64,000 nt of DNA from Photobacterium sp. CCB-ST2H9 (GCF_023151555.2 NZ_CP100425.1:868001-932000), one strand, 5' to 3'. Shown: positions 1 to 8,339, counted from the stretch's first letter. Numbers and translations are program-made. Notes: generated by a model from the letters alone, not told the origin.

Positions 1-1
1 C

Positions 2-856
2 GGTACCGGTTCAGGTCTGGGTGTCCGTGATACTTACGTTGGTGCAAGTTTCAGTGATGGCAGCCGTGTCCGTCTGGGACGTATGCTGACCCCATTATAC
101 GAAGTGATTGACTGGCCGTATTCAGGTCAGCGCGCGGGTGCAATCTTCGATTGGGGCGGTGACGTTGTTGGTGGTGCTCGTTATGACCGCCAATCGAACA
201 TGGTTCGTTTTGACTCAGGGAACTACAGCGGCTTCACATTCAATGTTGCAGCTGGCCGGGGAACCGAAAAAGATAAAGATTCAAACTTCTACGGTGTCGG
301 CGCTCATTACTCTACCGGCCTGTTTACACTGCATGCGGCCTATGAGATGGGGACTGACCGAACTGTCAGCGCATCTTCAACTTTCTACCGTGCATGGTTA
401 GCTCAGCAGGGCGGCAATCCACCAACATTTGAAAAAGTGGAAGGCGAGACGAAGTCAGATACCGACGCATACCTGTTGGGCTTTGAGTTGAATCTCGGTG
501 ACTTTGGCCTCTATGGTGCGTATAAGCATGAAGCGGCTGACTATGAAGATGGCTCATTTAAGGTTGATGGTGCAGAAACTACCTTTACGGACATGGATAT
601 TGATCAGGGCAGTTACTCTGTTGGTGTGGTTTACAATGGTGTAGAGAACTGGCAGTTCAAGGCGAATTACGCTGCGAACCTGGAAGCAGATGTGAAAGGC
701 AAATCTTTCTCAGGCAGTGAAGACTATATCGTTTCAACAAACGTGACGTACTTCCTGGATGACTCTGCGATTACTTACTTACGCCCATACATGATCTCGA
801 AAGATGATTCAGACGCTGAGTTTGGTTGGGGATGGGGTGTAGAGTACTACTTCTAA
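2..856 (+). CDS. Outer-membrane porin (Gram-negative porin family), 5' end cut by window
   Basis: The frame is open from the first bases, so the N-terminus and signal peptide lie outside the window. About 284 residues are visible. They show the alternating hydrophobic/polar beta-strand pattern of a general diffusion porin, with an L3-like segment early on (RLGRMLTPLYEVIDW) and strands rich in Tyr, Gly and Asp. The protein ends in Tyr-Tyr-Phe; a terminal Phe is the usual outer-membrane insertion signal of trimeric porins. Function is passive uptake of small solutes across the outer membrane. It resembles OmpU/OmpL-type vibrio porins, but the exact paralogue cannot be named from a fragment. A hairpin terminator follows. 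Confidence 0.85.
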   Translation, partial: GTGSGLGVRDTYVGASFSDGSRVRLGRMLTPLYEVIDWPYSGQRAGAIFDWGGDVVGGARYDRQSNMVRFDSGNYSGFTFNVAAGRGTEKDKDSNFYGVGAHYSTGLFTLHAAYEMGTDRTVSASSTFYRAWLAQQGGNPPTFEKVEGETKSDTDAYLLGFELNLGDFGLYGAYKHEAADYEDGSFKVDGAETTFTDMDIDQGSYSVGVVYNGVENWQFKANYAANLEADVKGKSFSGSEDYIVSTNVTYFLDDSAITYLRPYMISKDDSDAEFGWGWGVEYYF

Positions 857-885
857 TCGCTTAGCGACTGCTGCCTTTTTCATTT

Positions 886-911
886 GACCGGCTGATCAGG
901 CCGGTCCTTTT
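886..911 (+). terminator. Terminator of the porin gene
   Basis: A six-pair GC-rich stem (GACCGG with CCGGTC) around a nine-base loop is followed by CTTTT, 30 bases after the porin stop codon. Confidence 0.6.
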
Positions 912-972
912 CCTTTGCCGGTATGGCAAATGTGAGTCAGGAAACCTTCAATTTTCAAGGAATCAGATTGAT

Positions 973-1000
973 AAAAAAGTACCCTCATGGGTACTTTTTT
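973..1000. terminator. Symmetric terminator between convergent genes
   Basis: A perfect twelve-pair inverted repeat with a four-base loop has an A-run on one arm and a T-run on the other. It can end transcription from the porin on the plus strand and from the DUF2057 gene on the minus strand. Confidence 0.75.
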
Positions 1001-1033
1001 GTTTTTGGCGTCAAATATAGGTAAAGAGCCCTA

Positions 1034-1669
1034 TTAGTTCATATTTTGAATGGCCCAGCTCAGAAAAGCTTTTCGGGTTTCAGGGCTGGCCTGATGAAAC
1101 CAGTATTGCAGCATCTCTTCCGCTTCCGGATTGTCGGCAACAAGATTTGTTTGGTTGTCTGTATTTGCCGGTTTTGGGATGTGCCTGATTGAAGCGATGC
1201 TCTCTGTCCGGTTGTACTCTTTGGTCAGTTGGACAAAATCTGGTGAAAGGGTAAACCCAACGGCTAATTTGTCTGATTTTACTTTCAAAGGATGCCCCTG
1301 ATTCAAAATGCTGAAATCGGGGGATTTGTCATATGCCTGGCCCTGCGCCAGTGTGTCTATTTTCGGGACTTCAAGCGTAAGTGTTGTGTCTTTGGCATCG
1401 AACAGCGCAATGAGAGGCACTGAATCGTATTTGGTCTTCAGACTGCCAGATTCCATGACAATTTTGCCGATACGGAAAACCACCTGATTCTGACCGTTAG
1501 GTAAGGCCAGTACTGGCTGATGATTAAAACCGAGTGAAGAGTAGCCGGCATCCTGTTCATTCACTACCAGTAGATGAACGCCTTTGGGCAGTTCAAGACT
1601 GACCTGTGCGATGGCCGGTGTGGTGCATGCCAGCAGTGCTGACGACAGGAGTAAATTCTTTATTTTCAT
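1034..1669 (-). CDS. DUF2057 (UPF0319, YccT-like) periplasmic protein
   Basis: 211 residues with a clear Sec signal peptide (MKIKNLLLSSALLACTTPAIA, cleavage about residue 21). The mature part opens with the family pattern of a beta-strand 'LELPKGVHLLVVNEQDAG', followed by 'LPNGQNQVVFRIGKI'. These are typical of the DUF2057/UPF0319 family, to which E. coli YccT (CsgI, an inhibitor of curli assembly) belongs. Whether this protein acts on amyloid assembly here is not shown; no curli genes are in the window. It is a single gene, convergent with the porin and divergent from gltX. The C-terminal 25 residues are predicted helical (EAEEMLQYWFHQA). Confidence 0.75.
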   Translation of the reverse strand: MKIKNLLLSSALLACTTPAIAQVSLELPKGVHLLVVNEQDAGYSSLGFNHQPVLALPNGQNQVVFRIGKIVMESGSLKTKYDSVPLIALFDAKDTTLTLEVPKIDTLAQGQAYDKSPDFSILNQGHPLKVKSDKLAVGFTLSPDFVQLTKEYNRTESIASIRHIPKPANTDNQTNLVADNPEAEEMLQYWFHQASPETRKAFLSWAIQNMN

Positions 1670-1842
1670 TGAGGCAATCCTTTAGCGCCTGCGGGAATCT
1701 GCTTATTCATTTGTAAAAATACAGTTTACTGGAGCAATCTGCATGGTAAAGCAGTAAAAGGATCAACTTGAAGGAATCTGAACCAGGTCACTCTCGCTCG
1801 CCTGACTTGCAGGCGACTTGCAACGCAGATATCAATCGCAGG

Positions 1843-1870
1843 TTGAGGATTGCAGCGTCAGTGGTAGAAT
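1843..1870 (+). promoter_or_regulatory. Sigma70-type promoter of gltX
   Basis: TTGAGG and TAGAAT are separated by 16 bases, in the gap before gltX. The -10 matches the consensus at five of six bases and the -35 at four of six. The rest of the 277-base gap (1670-1946) shows nothing I can name. Confidence 0.5.
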
Positions 1871-1946
1871 GCCGCTATTGCAGACTGCGTAAAGTCATGC
1901 ATCAGCTTACGCCTTTCGTTTGAATCATTTGTTTGAAGGTCTTTTC

Positions 1947-3371
1947 ATGACGGTTAAAACTCGTTTTGCTCCGAGCCCAACAGGCTTCCTGCACGTTGGT
2001 GGTGCCCGTACTGCGTTGTATTCCTGGTTGTATGCCAAACACACCGGCGGTGAATTTGTGCTGCGGATTGAAGATACGGATCTGGAGCGTTCAACCCAGG
2101 AAGCCATCGATGCCATTATGGAAGGCATGGAGTGGCTGGGTCTGAACTGGGATGAAGGTCCTTACTATCAGACAAAACGATTTGACCGTTATAACCAACT
2201 GATCGATCAGCTGCTGGCGGAAGATAAAGCCTACAAATGCTATTGCCCGAAAGATCTGCTGGATGAGATCCGTGAAGAGCAGATGGCTGCAGGTCTGAAA
2301 CCACGTTATGACGCGAACCATCCTCGGATTATTGAAGCCAATGCAGCTGCGACTGAAGCATCTCCTTTCGTGATTCGTTTCCGGAACCCGAAAGAGGGCA
2401 GCGTGGTGTTTGACGACCACATTCGCGGCCGTATCGAAATCAGCAACAGCGAACTGGATGACCTGATCATTCGCCGTACCGATGGCAGCCCGACGTATAA
2501 CTTCTGTGTTGTTGTGGATGACTGGGACATGGAAATTACCCATGTCGTTCGTGGTGAAGATCATATCAACAATACGCCTCGTCAGATCAACATCTACAAG
2601 GCCCTGGGTGCGCCAGTGCCTGAATTTGCCCACTGTGCCATGATTCTTGGCGACGATGGTGCCAAGTTGTCAAAACGTCACGGTGCCGTGAGCGTGATGC
2701 AGTATCGTGATGATGGTTACCTGCCGGAAGCGCTGCTGAACTATCTGGTTCGCCTGGGCTGGTCTCATGGCGATCAGGAAATCTTCACGCAGGAAGAAAT
2801 GATCAATCTGTTCAGCCTGGACGATATCAGCAAGTCGGCTTCTGCGTTCAATACCGATAAACTGCGCTGGCTGAATAACCACTATATTAAGACCTCGGCA
2901 CCTGAGTATGTGGCGAAGCACCTGCAGTGGCATCTGGACCATCAGGGCATCGACACAACAGGGGGCCCGGCTGTCACTGAAGTGATCAAGTTACTGGCTG
3001 AGCGCAGTGATACGCTGGTTGAGCTGGCAGCACAGTCTCGCTACTTCTTTGAAGATTTCTCTGCATTCGATGAAGCGGCTGCGAAGAAACACCTGCGTCC
3101 GGTTGCCAAAGAAGCATTGGAGCTGGCTAAACAGAAAGCCGAAGCACTGGCAGACTGGAATACAGAATCTCTGCATCAGCTCATTCAGCAAACTTGTGAA
3201 GAGCTGGATCTGGGCATGGGTAAAGTCGGAATGCCGCTGCGTGTTGCCGTAACGGGTCAGGGCCAGTCACCATCGGTCGATGCTGTGATGAACCTGGTTG
3301 GTCAGGCACGTGTGATCGCACGTATTCAGATGGCTCTGGACTTTATTGCGCAGCGTGAAGCTAATGCCTGA
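1947..3371 (+). CDS. gltX: Glutamyl-tRNA synthetase
   Basis: 474 residues, the normal length for a class I GluRS. It charges tRNA(Glu) with glutamate in the cytoplasm. The N-terminal nucleotide fold carries the HIGH-type signature FLHVGG (residues 14-19) and the KMSKS-type loop is KLSKR (residues 240-244). The C-terminal half is the helical anticodon-binding domain. The frame can be extended upstream to a TTG at 1920, but ATG 1947 has a good ribosome site (GAAGGT) and gives the conserved start [13 protein letters not shown]. It stands alone, with its own promoter and a strong terminator, as in other vibrios. Confidence 0.97.
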   Translation: MTVKTRFAPSPTGFLHVGGARTALYSWLYAKHTGGEFVLRIEDTDLERSTQEAIDAIMEGMEWLGLNWDEGPYYQTKRFDRYNQLIDQLLAEDKAYKCYCPKDLLDEIREEQMAAGLKPRYDANHPRIIEANAAATEASPFVIRFRNPKEGSVVFDDHIRGRIEISNSELDDLIIRRTDGSPTYNFCVVVDDWDMEITHVVRGEDHINNTPRQINIYKALGAPVPEFAHCAMILGDDGAKLSKRHGAVSVMQYRDDGYLPEALLNYLVRLGWSHGDQEIFTQEEMINLFSLDDISKSASAFNTDKLRWLNNHYIKTSAPEYVAKHLQWHLDHQGIDTTGGPAVTEVIKLLAERSDTLVELAAQSRYFFEDFSAFDEAAAKKHLRPVAKEALELAKQKAEALADWNTESLHQLIQQTCEELDLGMGKVGMPLRVAVTGQGQSPSVDAVMNLVGQARVIARIQMALDFIAQREANA

Positions 3372-3395
3372 GTGATATCATTCTGAAGTAACAGG

Positions 3396-3427
3396 AAGCG
3401 GAGGTGATGACCTCCGCTTTTTTTTTT
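3396..3427 (+). terminator. gltX terminator
   Basis: A perfect ten-pair stem (AAGCGGAGGT with its complement) around GATG is followed by a run of ten T. It lies 25 bases after the gltX stop codon. Confidence 0.9.
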
Positions 3428-3444
3428 GTGATTTGAGTGGCGTC

Positions 3445-3618
3445 TTATTTGTTCTGACGCTCATAGGTGTCTACACACACCCAAAAGTTTTGCGCACCGG
3501 CACAATATTGCATGGCATCTTTCGGGATCTGAGTTGGTGTTCCGGACAATGTATAGGCCAGCGCATTAAAGCTGATCGCCAGCAGCGCTGCTGTTGCAAA
3601 CATTGCGAACTTTTTCAT
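3445..3618 (-). CDS. Small secreted protein, 57 aa, function unknown
   Basis: A short open frame on the minus strand, not overlapping any other gene. The ribosome site AAGGAGAG sits six bases before ATG. The protein starts with a textbook signal peptide (MKKFAMFATAALLAIS, then FNALA, cleavage about residue 21), leaving a mature peptide of about 36 residues. The mature part has two cysteines (CAGAQNFWVC) that could form one disulfide, and an aromatic patch. I do not recognise the family. Signal peptide, ribosome site and isolated position between the gltX terminator and a tRNA gene argue that it is real. The 283 bases upstream (to the tRNA) hold no other gene I can support. Confidence 0.7.
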   Translation of the reverse strand: MKKFAMFATAALLAISFNALAYTLSGTPTQIPKDAMQYCAGAQNFWVCVDTYERQNK

Positions 3619-3901
3619 AGCTCTCTCCTTTTGTGATGACGAAAAGTGATAGCCGAAAAGCGCACCTTATGCGGTATTGCGCTGGAATCCGTGAATCACT
3701 CTGTCTTTATCACTAATAGACTAGAACAAGATCATATTTTTCAATTATTAAAAAGAGTCGGAATCTTGTTGTGGATACAGGCTGCGCTTCTGGCTAAAAA
3801 TATTGGGATGAAATGGAAAAACAGTATTGTGTCTGACCGGTGAGAGCCAGATAAAGCGGGTCGGTCTGAATAAATCCGGGATTGTCAGGATGACGAGGAA
3901 G

Positions 3902-3978
3902 TGGCGCTCCCTGCAGGAGTCGAACCTGCGGCCTTCCCCTTAGGAGGGGGACGCTCTATCCTACTGAGCTAAGGGAGC
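3902..3978 (-). tRNA. tRNA-Arg (anticodon CCU)
   Basis: Reading the minus strand gives a complete cloverleaf of 77 bases with encoded CCA: seven-pair acceptor stem (GCTCCCT with AGGGAGC), D arm, anticodon stem TCCCC/GGGGA with loop CTCCTAA, and a T arm with loop TTCGACT. The anticodon CCT reads the rare AGG codon. The gene lies downstream of flgT on the same strand but has its own promoter. tRNA-Arg(CCU) genes are common phage integration sites, but no integrase or att duplication is visible here. Confidence 0.95.
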
Positions 3979-4001
3979 CTTCCTGAAAAAGCAGGAAGGC
4001 C

Positions 4002-4029
4002 ATTATACTCAAAAGCTGAGACTTTTTAA
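4002..4029 (-). promoter_or_regulatory. Sigma70 promoter of the tRNA-Arg gene
   Basis: On the minus strand TTAAAA and a perfect TATAAT are separated by 16 bases, followed at once by a GC-rich discriminator (GGCC), as is usual for stable-RNA promoters. A nine-pair inverted repeat (3977-3985 with 3992-4000) covers the expected transcription start and touches the tRNA 5' end. Confidence 0.6.
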
Positions 4030-4033
4030 CCCT

Positions 4034-5176
4034 TTAGTATCTGCGTTGCGGCTGCTTGGTCAGTAAATCACCAGGTTGAATGCTGGCAGCAAGTTCGTTT
4101 TGCTGCACGCTGAGTTCGGCTGAGTTTTCATAGACGCGATCCACAACCAGGGTGATTTTCGTTTCCACCATCCGGTTTCGTGAAATCCCGTACTGGTCAA
4201 TAAAGCCGGCGGTGTGCCATAGTCTCAGGAGATCTCCCTGCTTCACACCGTGAGCTCTGCCTACGTTGACCTGTACCTGATTGCCGTGTGCATTGACCAC
4301 TTCCGGCAGGCTTGCGCGGCAGGCCAGGGAAGACTCCAAGTCCAGCATGATGTTGCGGCTGATCCGTTGTAAGGCTGCGCCATAAGCTGAAACCCAGAAG
4401 CGTGCGCTTTGCGTATCGACCTGGCTGACCCGAGAAAACGGCCATTCTGCAACTTCACGGTACTTACGCTGAACCAGCACCTCACCGGTCTTGCCGTCAA
4501 GTACCTGAACTTCCGCTGAGAACTGACGGTTAATCTTATCGCTGGACAGCAGGCTCTGATCCAAAGTGGAAGTCAGATCGGTAATCTGGCCACTCACGAT
4601 GTACTGGGCGTCATAATCTTCGGCCAGCATCATCATGGCCCCGGGATTATCCGGCTGAACCGGGACAGCACTGGTTCCGGTTACGACAAAACTCTGCGAT
4701 TGTTTGCCGATTTGCCGTTTCAGTAACTGAGTAAAATCTTTGCCGACCTGATAAATCCCTCCCAACGCCGCCTGTTGGGGGATAGCCAGAGAAAAGTCAC
4801 TGATCAGCATCCCTTTCTTGTACTGGACGTTGTGGCAACTTTTTGCCGACGGGTAAATATCGACCCGTGCGGTGACGTAATAATTGCCGTCTTTGACAAA
4901 ACTTTTGCTGATCTGAACATGACGGACTTCTGTTCCATTGAACTGGTATTCCTGCCGGTCTTCCTGCAAATAGGGTTTCAGATTGGAAAAGCTGGAAAAA
5001 TCAGCTCCTGCGTAATGCATGGCGCGGTATACGGCGTCTTCGATGGCATTGGTCCGGGCCGAAGACTTACTTTCCAGCAGAATCGCCTGACCGGTGACTT
5101 CAAACCAGGCGGCCTGCAATGGCATAGCGGTAAGTATTCCCAGACCCAGAAGGGCTTTCCTGAGCGTGTTTTTCAT
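4034..5176 (-). CDS. flgT: Flagellar H-ring protein FlgT
   Basis: 380 residues, the length of Vibrio FlgT. A signal peptide (MKNTLRKALLGLGILTAMPLQA) sends it to the periplasm, where FlgT builds the H ring around the LP ring and recruits MotX/MotY for the sodium-driven polar motor. The start of the mature part (AWFEVTGQAILLESKSSARTNAIEDAVYRAM) is a typical FlgT N-terminal domain; the middle resembles a TolB-N-like fold, and the C-terminal 90 residues are the small third domain with 'NVGRAHGVKQGDLLRLW'. It is divergent from flgO-flgP, as in V. cholerae. motX and motY are not in the window. A sigma54-like element at 5317-5332 could drive it. Confidence 0.93.
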   Translation of the reverse strand: MKNTLRKALLGLGILTAMPLQAAWFEVTGQAILLESKSSARTNAIEDAVYRAMHYAGADFSSFSNLKPYLQEDRQEYQFNGTEVRHVQISKSFVKDGNYYVTARVDIYPSAKSCHNVQYKKGMLISDFSLAIPQQAALGGIYQVGKDFTQLLKRQIGKQSQSFVVTGTSAVPVQPDNPGAMMMLAEDYDAQYIVSGQITDLTSTLDQSLLSSDKINRQFSAEVQVLDGKTGEVLVQRKYREVAEWPFSRVSQVDTQSARFWVSAYGAALQRISRNIMLDLESSLACRASLPEVVNAHGNQVQVNVGRAHGVKQGDLLRLWHTAGFIDQYGISRNRMVETKITLVVDRVYENSAELSVQQNELAASIQPGDLLTKQPQRRY

Positions 5177-5200
5177 AGATTTTCCAATTTCCGGCGTTTT

Positions 5201-5216
5201 CGGTACGATAATTGCT
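5201..5216 (+). promoter_or_regulatory. Sigma54-like promoter facing flgO
   Basis: CGGTAC-N5-TTGCT, with GG and GC ten bases apart, as in sigma54 promoters. It differs from the element before flgF in only one base of the -24 box. The transcript would start near 5228 and carry a leader of about 200 bases. The element lies between the flgT start and the opposed flgT promoter. Confidence 0.55.
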
Positions 5217-5316
5217 TTGTTTTGTCTGTCGTTCAGGTTGAAACCACATTAGGGTTCAAGCCAATTAGCCTAACAGCTTTTTACATTGCCAACATCCTGA
5301 GTCGCAAGCTGATGTA

Positions 5317-5332
5317 TGCAAAGAGTGTTCCT
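5317..5332 (-). promoter_or_regulatory. Sigma54-like promoter facing flgT
   Basis: On the minus strand AGGAAC-N5-TTGCA, with GG-N10-GC spacing and a perfect -12 box but a weak -24 box. Transcription would start near 5305 and run through the flgO sigma54 element. Confidence 0.4.
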
Positions 5333-5368
5333 AAAAAGTCAAAATGGGAGCGCGGCAATGAAAAGTCA

Positions 5369-5395
5369 TAAAGTTTTCGAGATAGCGGACGATAA
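5369..5395 (+). promoter_or_regulatory. Sigma28 promoter of flgO
   Basis: TAAAGTTT-N11-GACGATAA, one mismatch from the enterobacterial FliA consensus TAAAGTTT-N11-GCCGATAA and with exact spacing. The start would be near 5403, 29 bases before the flgO start codon. Confidence 0.6.
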
Positions 5396-5431
5396 AAGGC
5401 CATTGTCTCGTTTCTTCCGGAGCAGGGTAGA

Positions 5432-6067
5432 ATGAAAAAATGGACCATCTTGCTGTTGTCGCTGCTGACAGCATCATGTACGTATTCACCAGTTTATAAC
5501 GGTAAAGAGAGCTATACAGGCAGCAACTTCTTGCTGAAGGAAACGCCTCGCCATACCATAGACTTCTTTATTGAAGGAATGACGAAGCAGCTGGTTGAAT
5601 CAAACCAGTATCTGACGGCAAAAACGCCGCTGGCTGTGACATCGTTTGTTGATATCCAGCAAATGAATGAAACCAACTGGCTCGGCAATGCGGTTTCTGA
5701 AGGCTTCATGTACCATATGCAGCAAATGGGTTTTACGGTTGTTGACTACAAGGCGACTGGTGCTATCCGTGTCACGCCGGAAGGGGACTTCTCGCTGAGC
5801 CGGAACTGGAAAGAATTGGCTTCTGAGCAGCCTGTAGACTACGTTTTGACCGGAACTATGCTGCGTCAGGGGGGCGGCGTGCTGATTAATGCCCGTGTGA
5901 TTGGTATGCGTTCACGGGTAGTGATTGCCAGTGCGCAGGGATTCCTGCCGGAAGATCGTATTGGCCGTGACCTGGATACGCTGAATAAAATGCGCTTGGA
6001 AAATGGTGTCCTGATCCGTTCCGAAGCGACGAAATTTGAGAATAACTCGATCATATTAAAACCTTAG
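5432..6067 (+). CDS. flgO: Outer-membrane lipoprotein FlgO
   Basis: 211 residues with a lipoprotein signal ending in LTASC, so Cys16 is lipidated. Residues 40-190 form the FlgO domain (RHTIDFFIEGMTKQLV, then 'YVLTGTMLRQGGGVLINARVIGMRSRVVIASAQG'), which resembles a TolB-N-like fold. In V. cholerae FlgO and FlgP are outer-membrane proteins needed for stable flagella and motility. flgP follows after eight bases, so the two are co-transcribed. The ribosome site AGCAGGG lies just before ATG 5432. Confidence 0.93.
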   Translation: MKKWTILLLSLLTASCTYSPVYNGKESYTGSNFLLKETPRHTIDFFIEGMTKQLVESNQYLTAKTPLAVTSFVDIQQMNETNWLGNAVSEGFMYHMQQMGFTVVDYKATGAIRVTPEGDFSLSRNWKELASEQPVDYVLTGTMLRQGGGVLINARVIGMRSRVVIASAQGFLPEDRIGRDLDTLNKMRLENGVLIRSEATKFENNSIILKP

Positions 6068-6075
6068 GAGCTACT

Positions 6076-6504
6076 ATGCGGTTTTGGTGGATGGCTGTTT
6101 TGCTGATTACCCTGTCTGGTTGCCAGCCGTTAACGGAATTTCGCAATGTGAATCTGATCACTGCGGTGGGCTATGCTTCGATTAGCGAGCAGCGGGGTCA
6201 AACCATCGAAGAAAAGCGGATCCGTGCGATGCGCGCATCTAAACTGGATGCTTACCGTGAGCTGACTGAACAGGTTTATGGCATGCGGATCAGTGCCAGA
6301 GCTGGACTGACGGACCAGCAACTGGGCTCTGAAGAAACGGATGGCGCGGTTGATGGCGTGATCCGTGGCGCTGAAGTGATTCGCAGCTACCCGGTGGGTG
6401 ATAGCTATGTCACTGAAATGCAATTAGATCTCAACAACATGGAACGGATGAAACGTCAGGGTGAGGTCTATCATGTGCCTGCGAATCAGTCTGTGATGTT
6501 CTGA
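6076..6504 (+). CDS. flgP: Outer-membrane lipoprotein FlgP
   Basis: 142 residues. The signal sequence ends in LSGC, so Cys16 is the lipid anchor. The mature domain (AVGYASISEQRGQTIEEKRIRAMRASK) is the LPP20-like fold of FlgP, also found in the basal disk protein of Campylobacter. It associates with the base of the flagellum in the outer membrane together with FlgO and FlgT. A strong terminator after the gene closes the flgOP unit. Confidence 0.93.
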   Translation: MRFWWMAVLLITLSGCQPLTEFRNVNLITAVGYASISEQRGQTIEEKRIRAMRASKLDAYRELTEQVYGMRISARAGLTDQQLGSEETDGAVDGVIRGAEVIRSYPVGDSYVTEMQLDLNNMERMKRQGEVYHVPANQSVMF

Positions 6505-6520
6505 TTTGCACAAGAACCAG

Positions 6521-6560
6521 AAAAAAGCGGCAAGGTGATGCAAAACCTTGCCGCTTTTTT
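6521..6560. terminator. Two-way terminator between flgP and the UPF0126 gene
   Basis: A perfect sixteen-pair inverted repeat with an A-run on one arm and a T-run on the other encloses an eight-base loop. It lies between two convergent genes and can serve both. Confidence 0.92.
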
Positions 6561-6583
6561 ATTTGTTGTTCGGAGCGCCCAAA

Positions 6584-7225
6584 TCAGCTTTTAGCTTCTT
6601 CCTGCGTTTTGTCTTGAGCGTCATCAATGCGGAAAACCGGTAGTTGCCAGCTATAGCGCATGGCTGCAAGGCGGAGCAGGAATCCCGTGACCAACGTCAC
6701 TCCGATTGCAATATTTTCCGGGACTGCAAAATGCAGCTGGGCCATGTAGAGGCCAGCGGCAATGAAGGCGACGGAAGCGTAAAGCTCTTTATGCAGGACC
6801 AGCGGCGTCCGTCGGCATATCAGATCGCGCAGCAAACCACCAAACACACCCGTGACGACGGCTGCCATCAGACAGATGATCACAGGTTGTCCCATGTTCA
6901 TGGCGACCCGGCATCCCAGGATGCTGAAAACAATCAGGCCCAGTGCATCCAGTACAACGAAGACTTTGTGAAAACGCACCACTAAAGGCGCAATCCAGGT
7001 GGTCAGTAATCCGGCCAAACAGGTAATCAGCAGGTACTGAGGATTCGCAATCCAGTTCAGCGGGTAATGACCCAGTAAAATATCCCTGACCGTACCGCCG
7101 CCAATCGCAGTTGCGCTGGCAACCAGCATCACACCAAACCAGTCCATGTGGCGTTTGCCGGCCGCTAATGCGCCTGTCATCGCTTCTGCAGTAATGCCGA
7201 CAATATATAAAACGGTTAATAGCAT
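6584..7225 (-). CDS. UPF0126 / TRIC-family inner-membrane channel protein
   Basis: 213 residues with about seven hydrophobic segments. It shows the two glycine-rich repeats of the family: 'ATAIGGGTVRDILLG' near residue 40 and 'VTGVFGGLLRDLICRR' near residue 125. Bacterial members (E. coli YadS, YicG) are homologues of TRIC cation channels; structures exist, but physiological roles are weakly defined, and glycine transport has been proposed for some. It has no known part in motility and sits between flgP and flgN as a single gene. The N-terminus MLLTVLYIVGITAEAMTGALAAG is typical, which supports the start. Confidence 0.85.
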   Translation of the reverse strand: MLLTVLYIVGITAEAMTGALAAGKRHMDWFGVMLVASATAIGGGTVRDILLGHYPLNWIANPQYLLITCLAGLLTTWIAPLVVRFHKVFVVLDALGLIVFSILGCRVAMNMGQPVIICLMAAVVTGVFGGLLRDLICRRTPLVLHKELYASVAFIAAGLYMAQLHFAVPENIAIGVTLVTGFLLRLAAMRYSWQLPVFRIDDAQDKTQEEAKS

Positions 7226-7489
7226 GAAAAATCAGACTCTTAATGAAAAGTGGGGAGAACAGATCGCAATGGTAAATGTGATTTGTGTCAATATCCAATG
7301 AAATTTTTCAGTGCTTTCATTAGCTGTCGTAATCCTGACACTGAGGTGGGAAATTTGTATTGAAGAAACCATGGCCTGCCGACTGTCGCCACAATGACGG
7401 GTGCGGCAGAGCTTCATACAGGACCGTTATCGTATTGATTGCTTGGGGATAAAAAGCGGAGAGAATGATGGCGCGCAGAAGTCAATAAA

Positions 7490-7505
7490 TTGGCGTTTTC
7501 GCCAA
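7490..7505 (-). terminator. Terminator after flgN
   Basis: On the minus strand TTGGCG pairs with CGCCAA around AAAA, followed by TTTATT. It begins 15 bases beyond the flgN stop. A second short inverted repeat (7506-7525) overlaps the stop codon. The 265 bases from here to the UPF0126 start hold no gene I can support. Confidence 0.55.
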
Positions 7506-7519
7506 GCCTGATGTTTTCC

Positions 7520-7945
7520 TCAGGCTTTCAGGTTGGTTCCGATCGAACGCAGGTTCTGAGCAATACCTTCTTTATTGTAAGTCTGGTGATGACCCAGACT
7601 TTGCTGGAAAAGATTGTTCAGTTTATGAAAGCTGAGCTGAGCGCGTTGCAGGGCTGCGCCATTGAGTTCATTGTGGTGCATGCATTCGCTGAGCAGGTGC
7701 TGAATGGTATCGACCTGACTGACAAAGTCAGGATTTTCTTTCAGTTGACTGCTCTGGCTATGTCGGGCAATTTGCTGATCCTGAAGCTGAATTTTATCGA
7801 CCAGCTCTTTTTTGTCACGGGCAAAACGGGTGATGTCGCCAGACTGACGCTTCACAATGGCCTCTCTTTCCTGTTCAAGCAGGCGTAAGAGGGCCTCAAG
7901 TGTGGCATGTTGCTGGGCAAGTAGTTGTTCAATGTTCGGCGACAT
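7520..7945 (-). CDS. flgN: Flagellar export chaperone FlgN
   Basis: 141 residues, almost wholly helical and coiled-coil, with the FlgN pattern 'LLAQQHATLEALLRLLEQEREAIVKRQ' at the start and 'QSLGHHQTYNKEGIAQN' near the end. FlgN binds the hook-junction proteins FlgK and FlgL in the cytoplasm and delivers them to the export gate. It lies 41 bases after flgM on the same transcript, which has a sigma28 promoter, so it is made late, together with its clients. A hairpin follows the stop. Confidence 0.92.
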   Translation of the reverse strand: MSPNIEQLLAQQHATLEALLRLLEQEREAIVKRQSGDITRFARDKKELVDKIQLQDQQIARHSQSSQLKENPDFVSQVDTIQHLLSECMHHNELNGAALQRAQLSFHKLNNLFQQSLGHHQTYNKEGIAQNLRSIGTNLKA

Positions 7946-7986
7946 AGGTCAAACTCCGGAAAAACCGCGGCGAGCGACTGATCATA

Positions 7987-8298
7987 TCAGAGCCCGCGCA
8001 GTTCGTCCTCAAAACGCATCATATTACTCGCCAGACGGTCAGCATCGACTTTGTAGGAACCATTGCTGATGGCGTTTTTGATCGCTTCAACTTTGTTGCG
8101 GTCGAAGCTCGGTTCAGCAGCCAGCTGCTGATGGATCTGACCAACGGCACGGGCCTGTGAACTGAGTGAAACAGCATCCCTTGGGGTGTGGCTGGTTTCT
8201 TCTCGGACTTCAGTCCTGCTCTGATTGGTATTGGTACTGCTGGTGTTACGCAGATTGGCCAGAAGCTGACCGCTGCGCAGGGAATCAATACTTGCCAT
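7987..8298 (-). CDS. flgM: Anti-sigma28 factor FlgM
   Basis: 103 residues. The N-terminal half is polar and probably disordered (needed for export); the C-terminal half 'VGQIHQQLAAEPSFDRNKVEAIKNAISNGSYKVDADRLASNMM' is the conserved FlgM helix bundle that clamps FliA. It holds sigma28 inactive until the hook is complete and FlgM leaves through the export gate. The gene has its own near-perfect sigma28 promoter, giving a feedback loop with fliA (50148-50873). Confidence 0.95.
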   Translation of the reverse strand: MASIDSLRSGQLLANLRNTSSTNTNQSRTEVREETSHTPRDAVSLSSQARAVGQIHQQLAAEPSFDRNKVEAIKNAISNGSYKVDADRLASNMMRFEDELRGL

Positions 8299-8339
8299 AA
8301 TCCTGTAGCCTTAAACAGATATTCATCGGTAATGCCCTG

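Noticed and set aside
3902..3978. tRNA-Arg(CCU) as an integration site of a mobile element
   Set aside because: No integrase, no duplicated tRNA end and no change of gene content on either side.
4775..5371. Open frame of 198 codons on the plus strand
   Set aside because: Antisense to flgT and running into the flgT/flgO promoter region; no family likeness.
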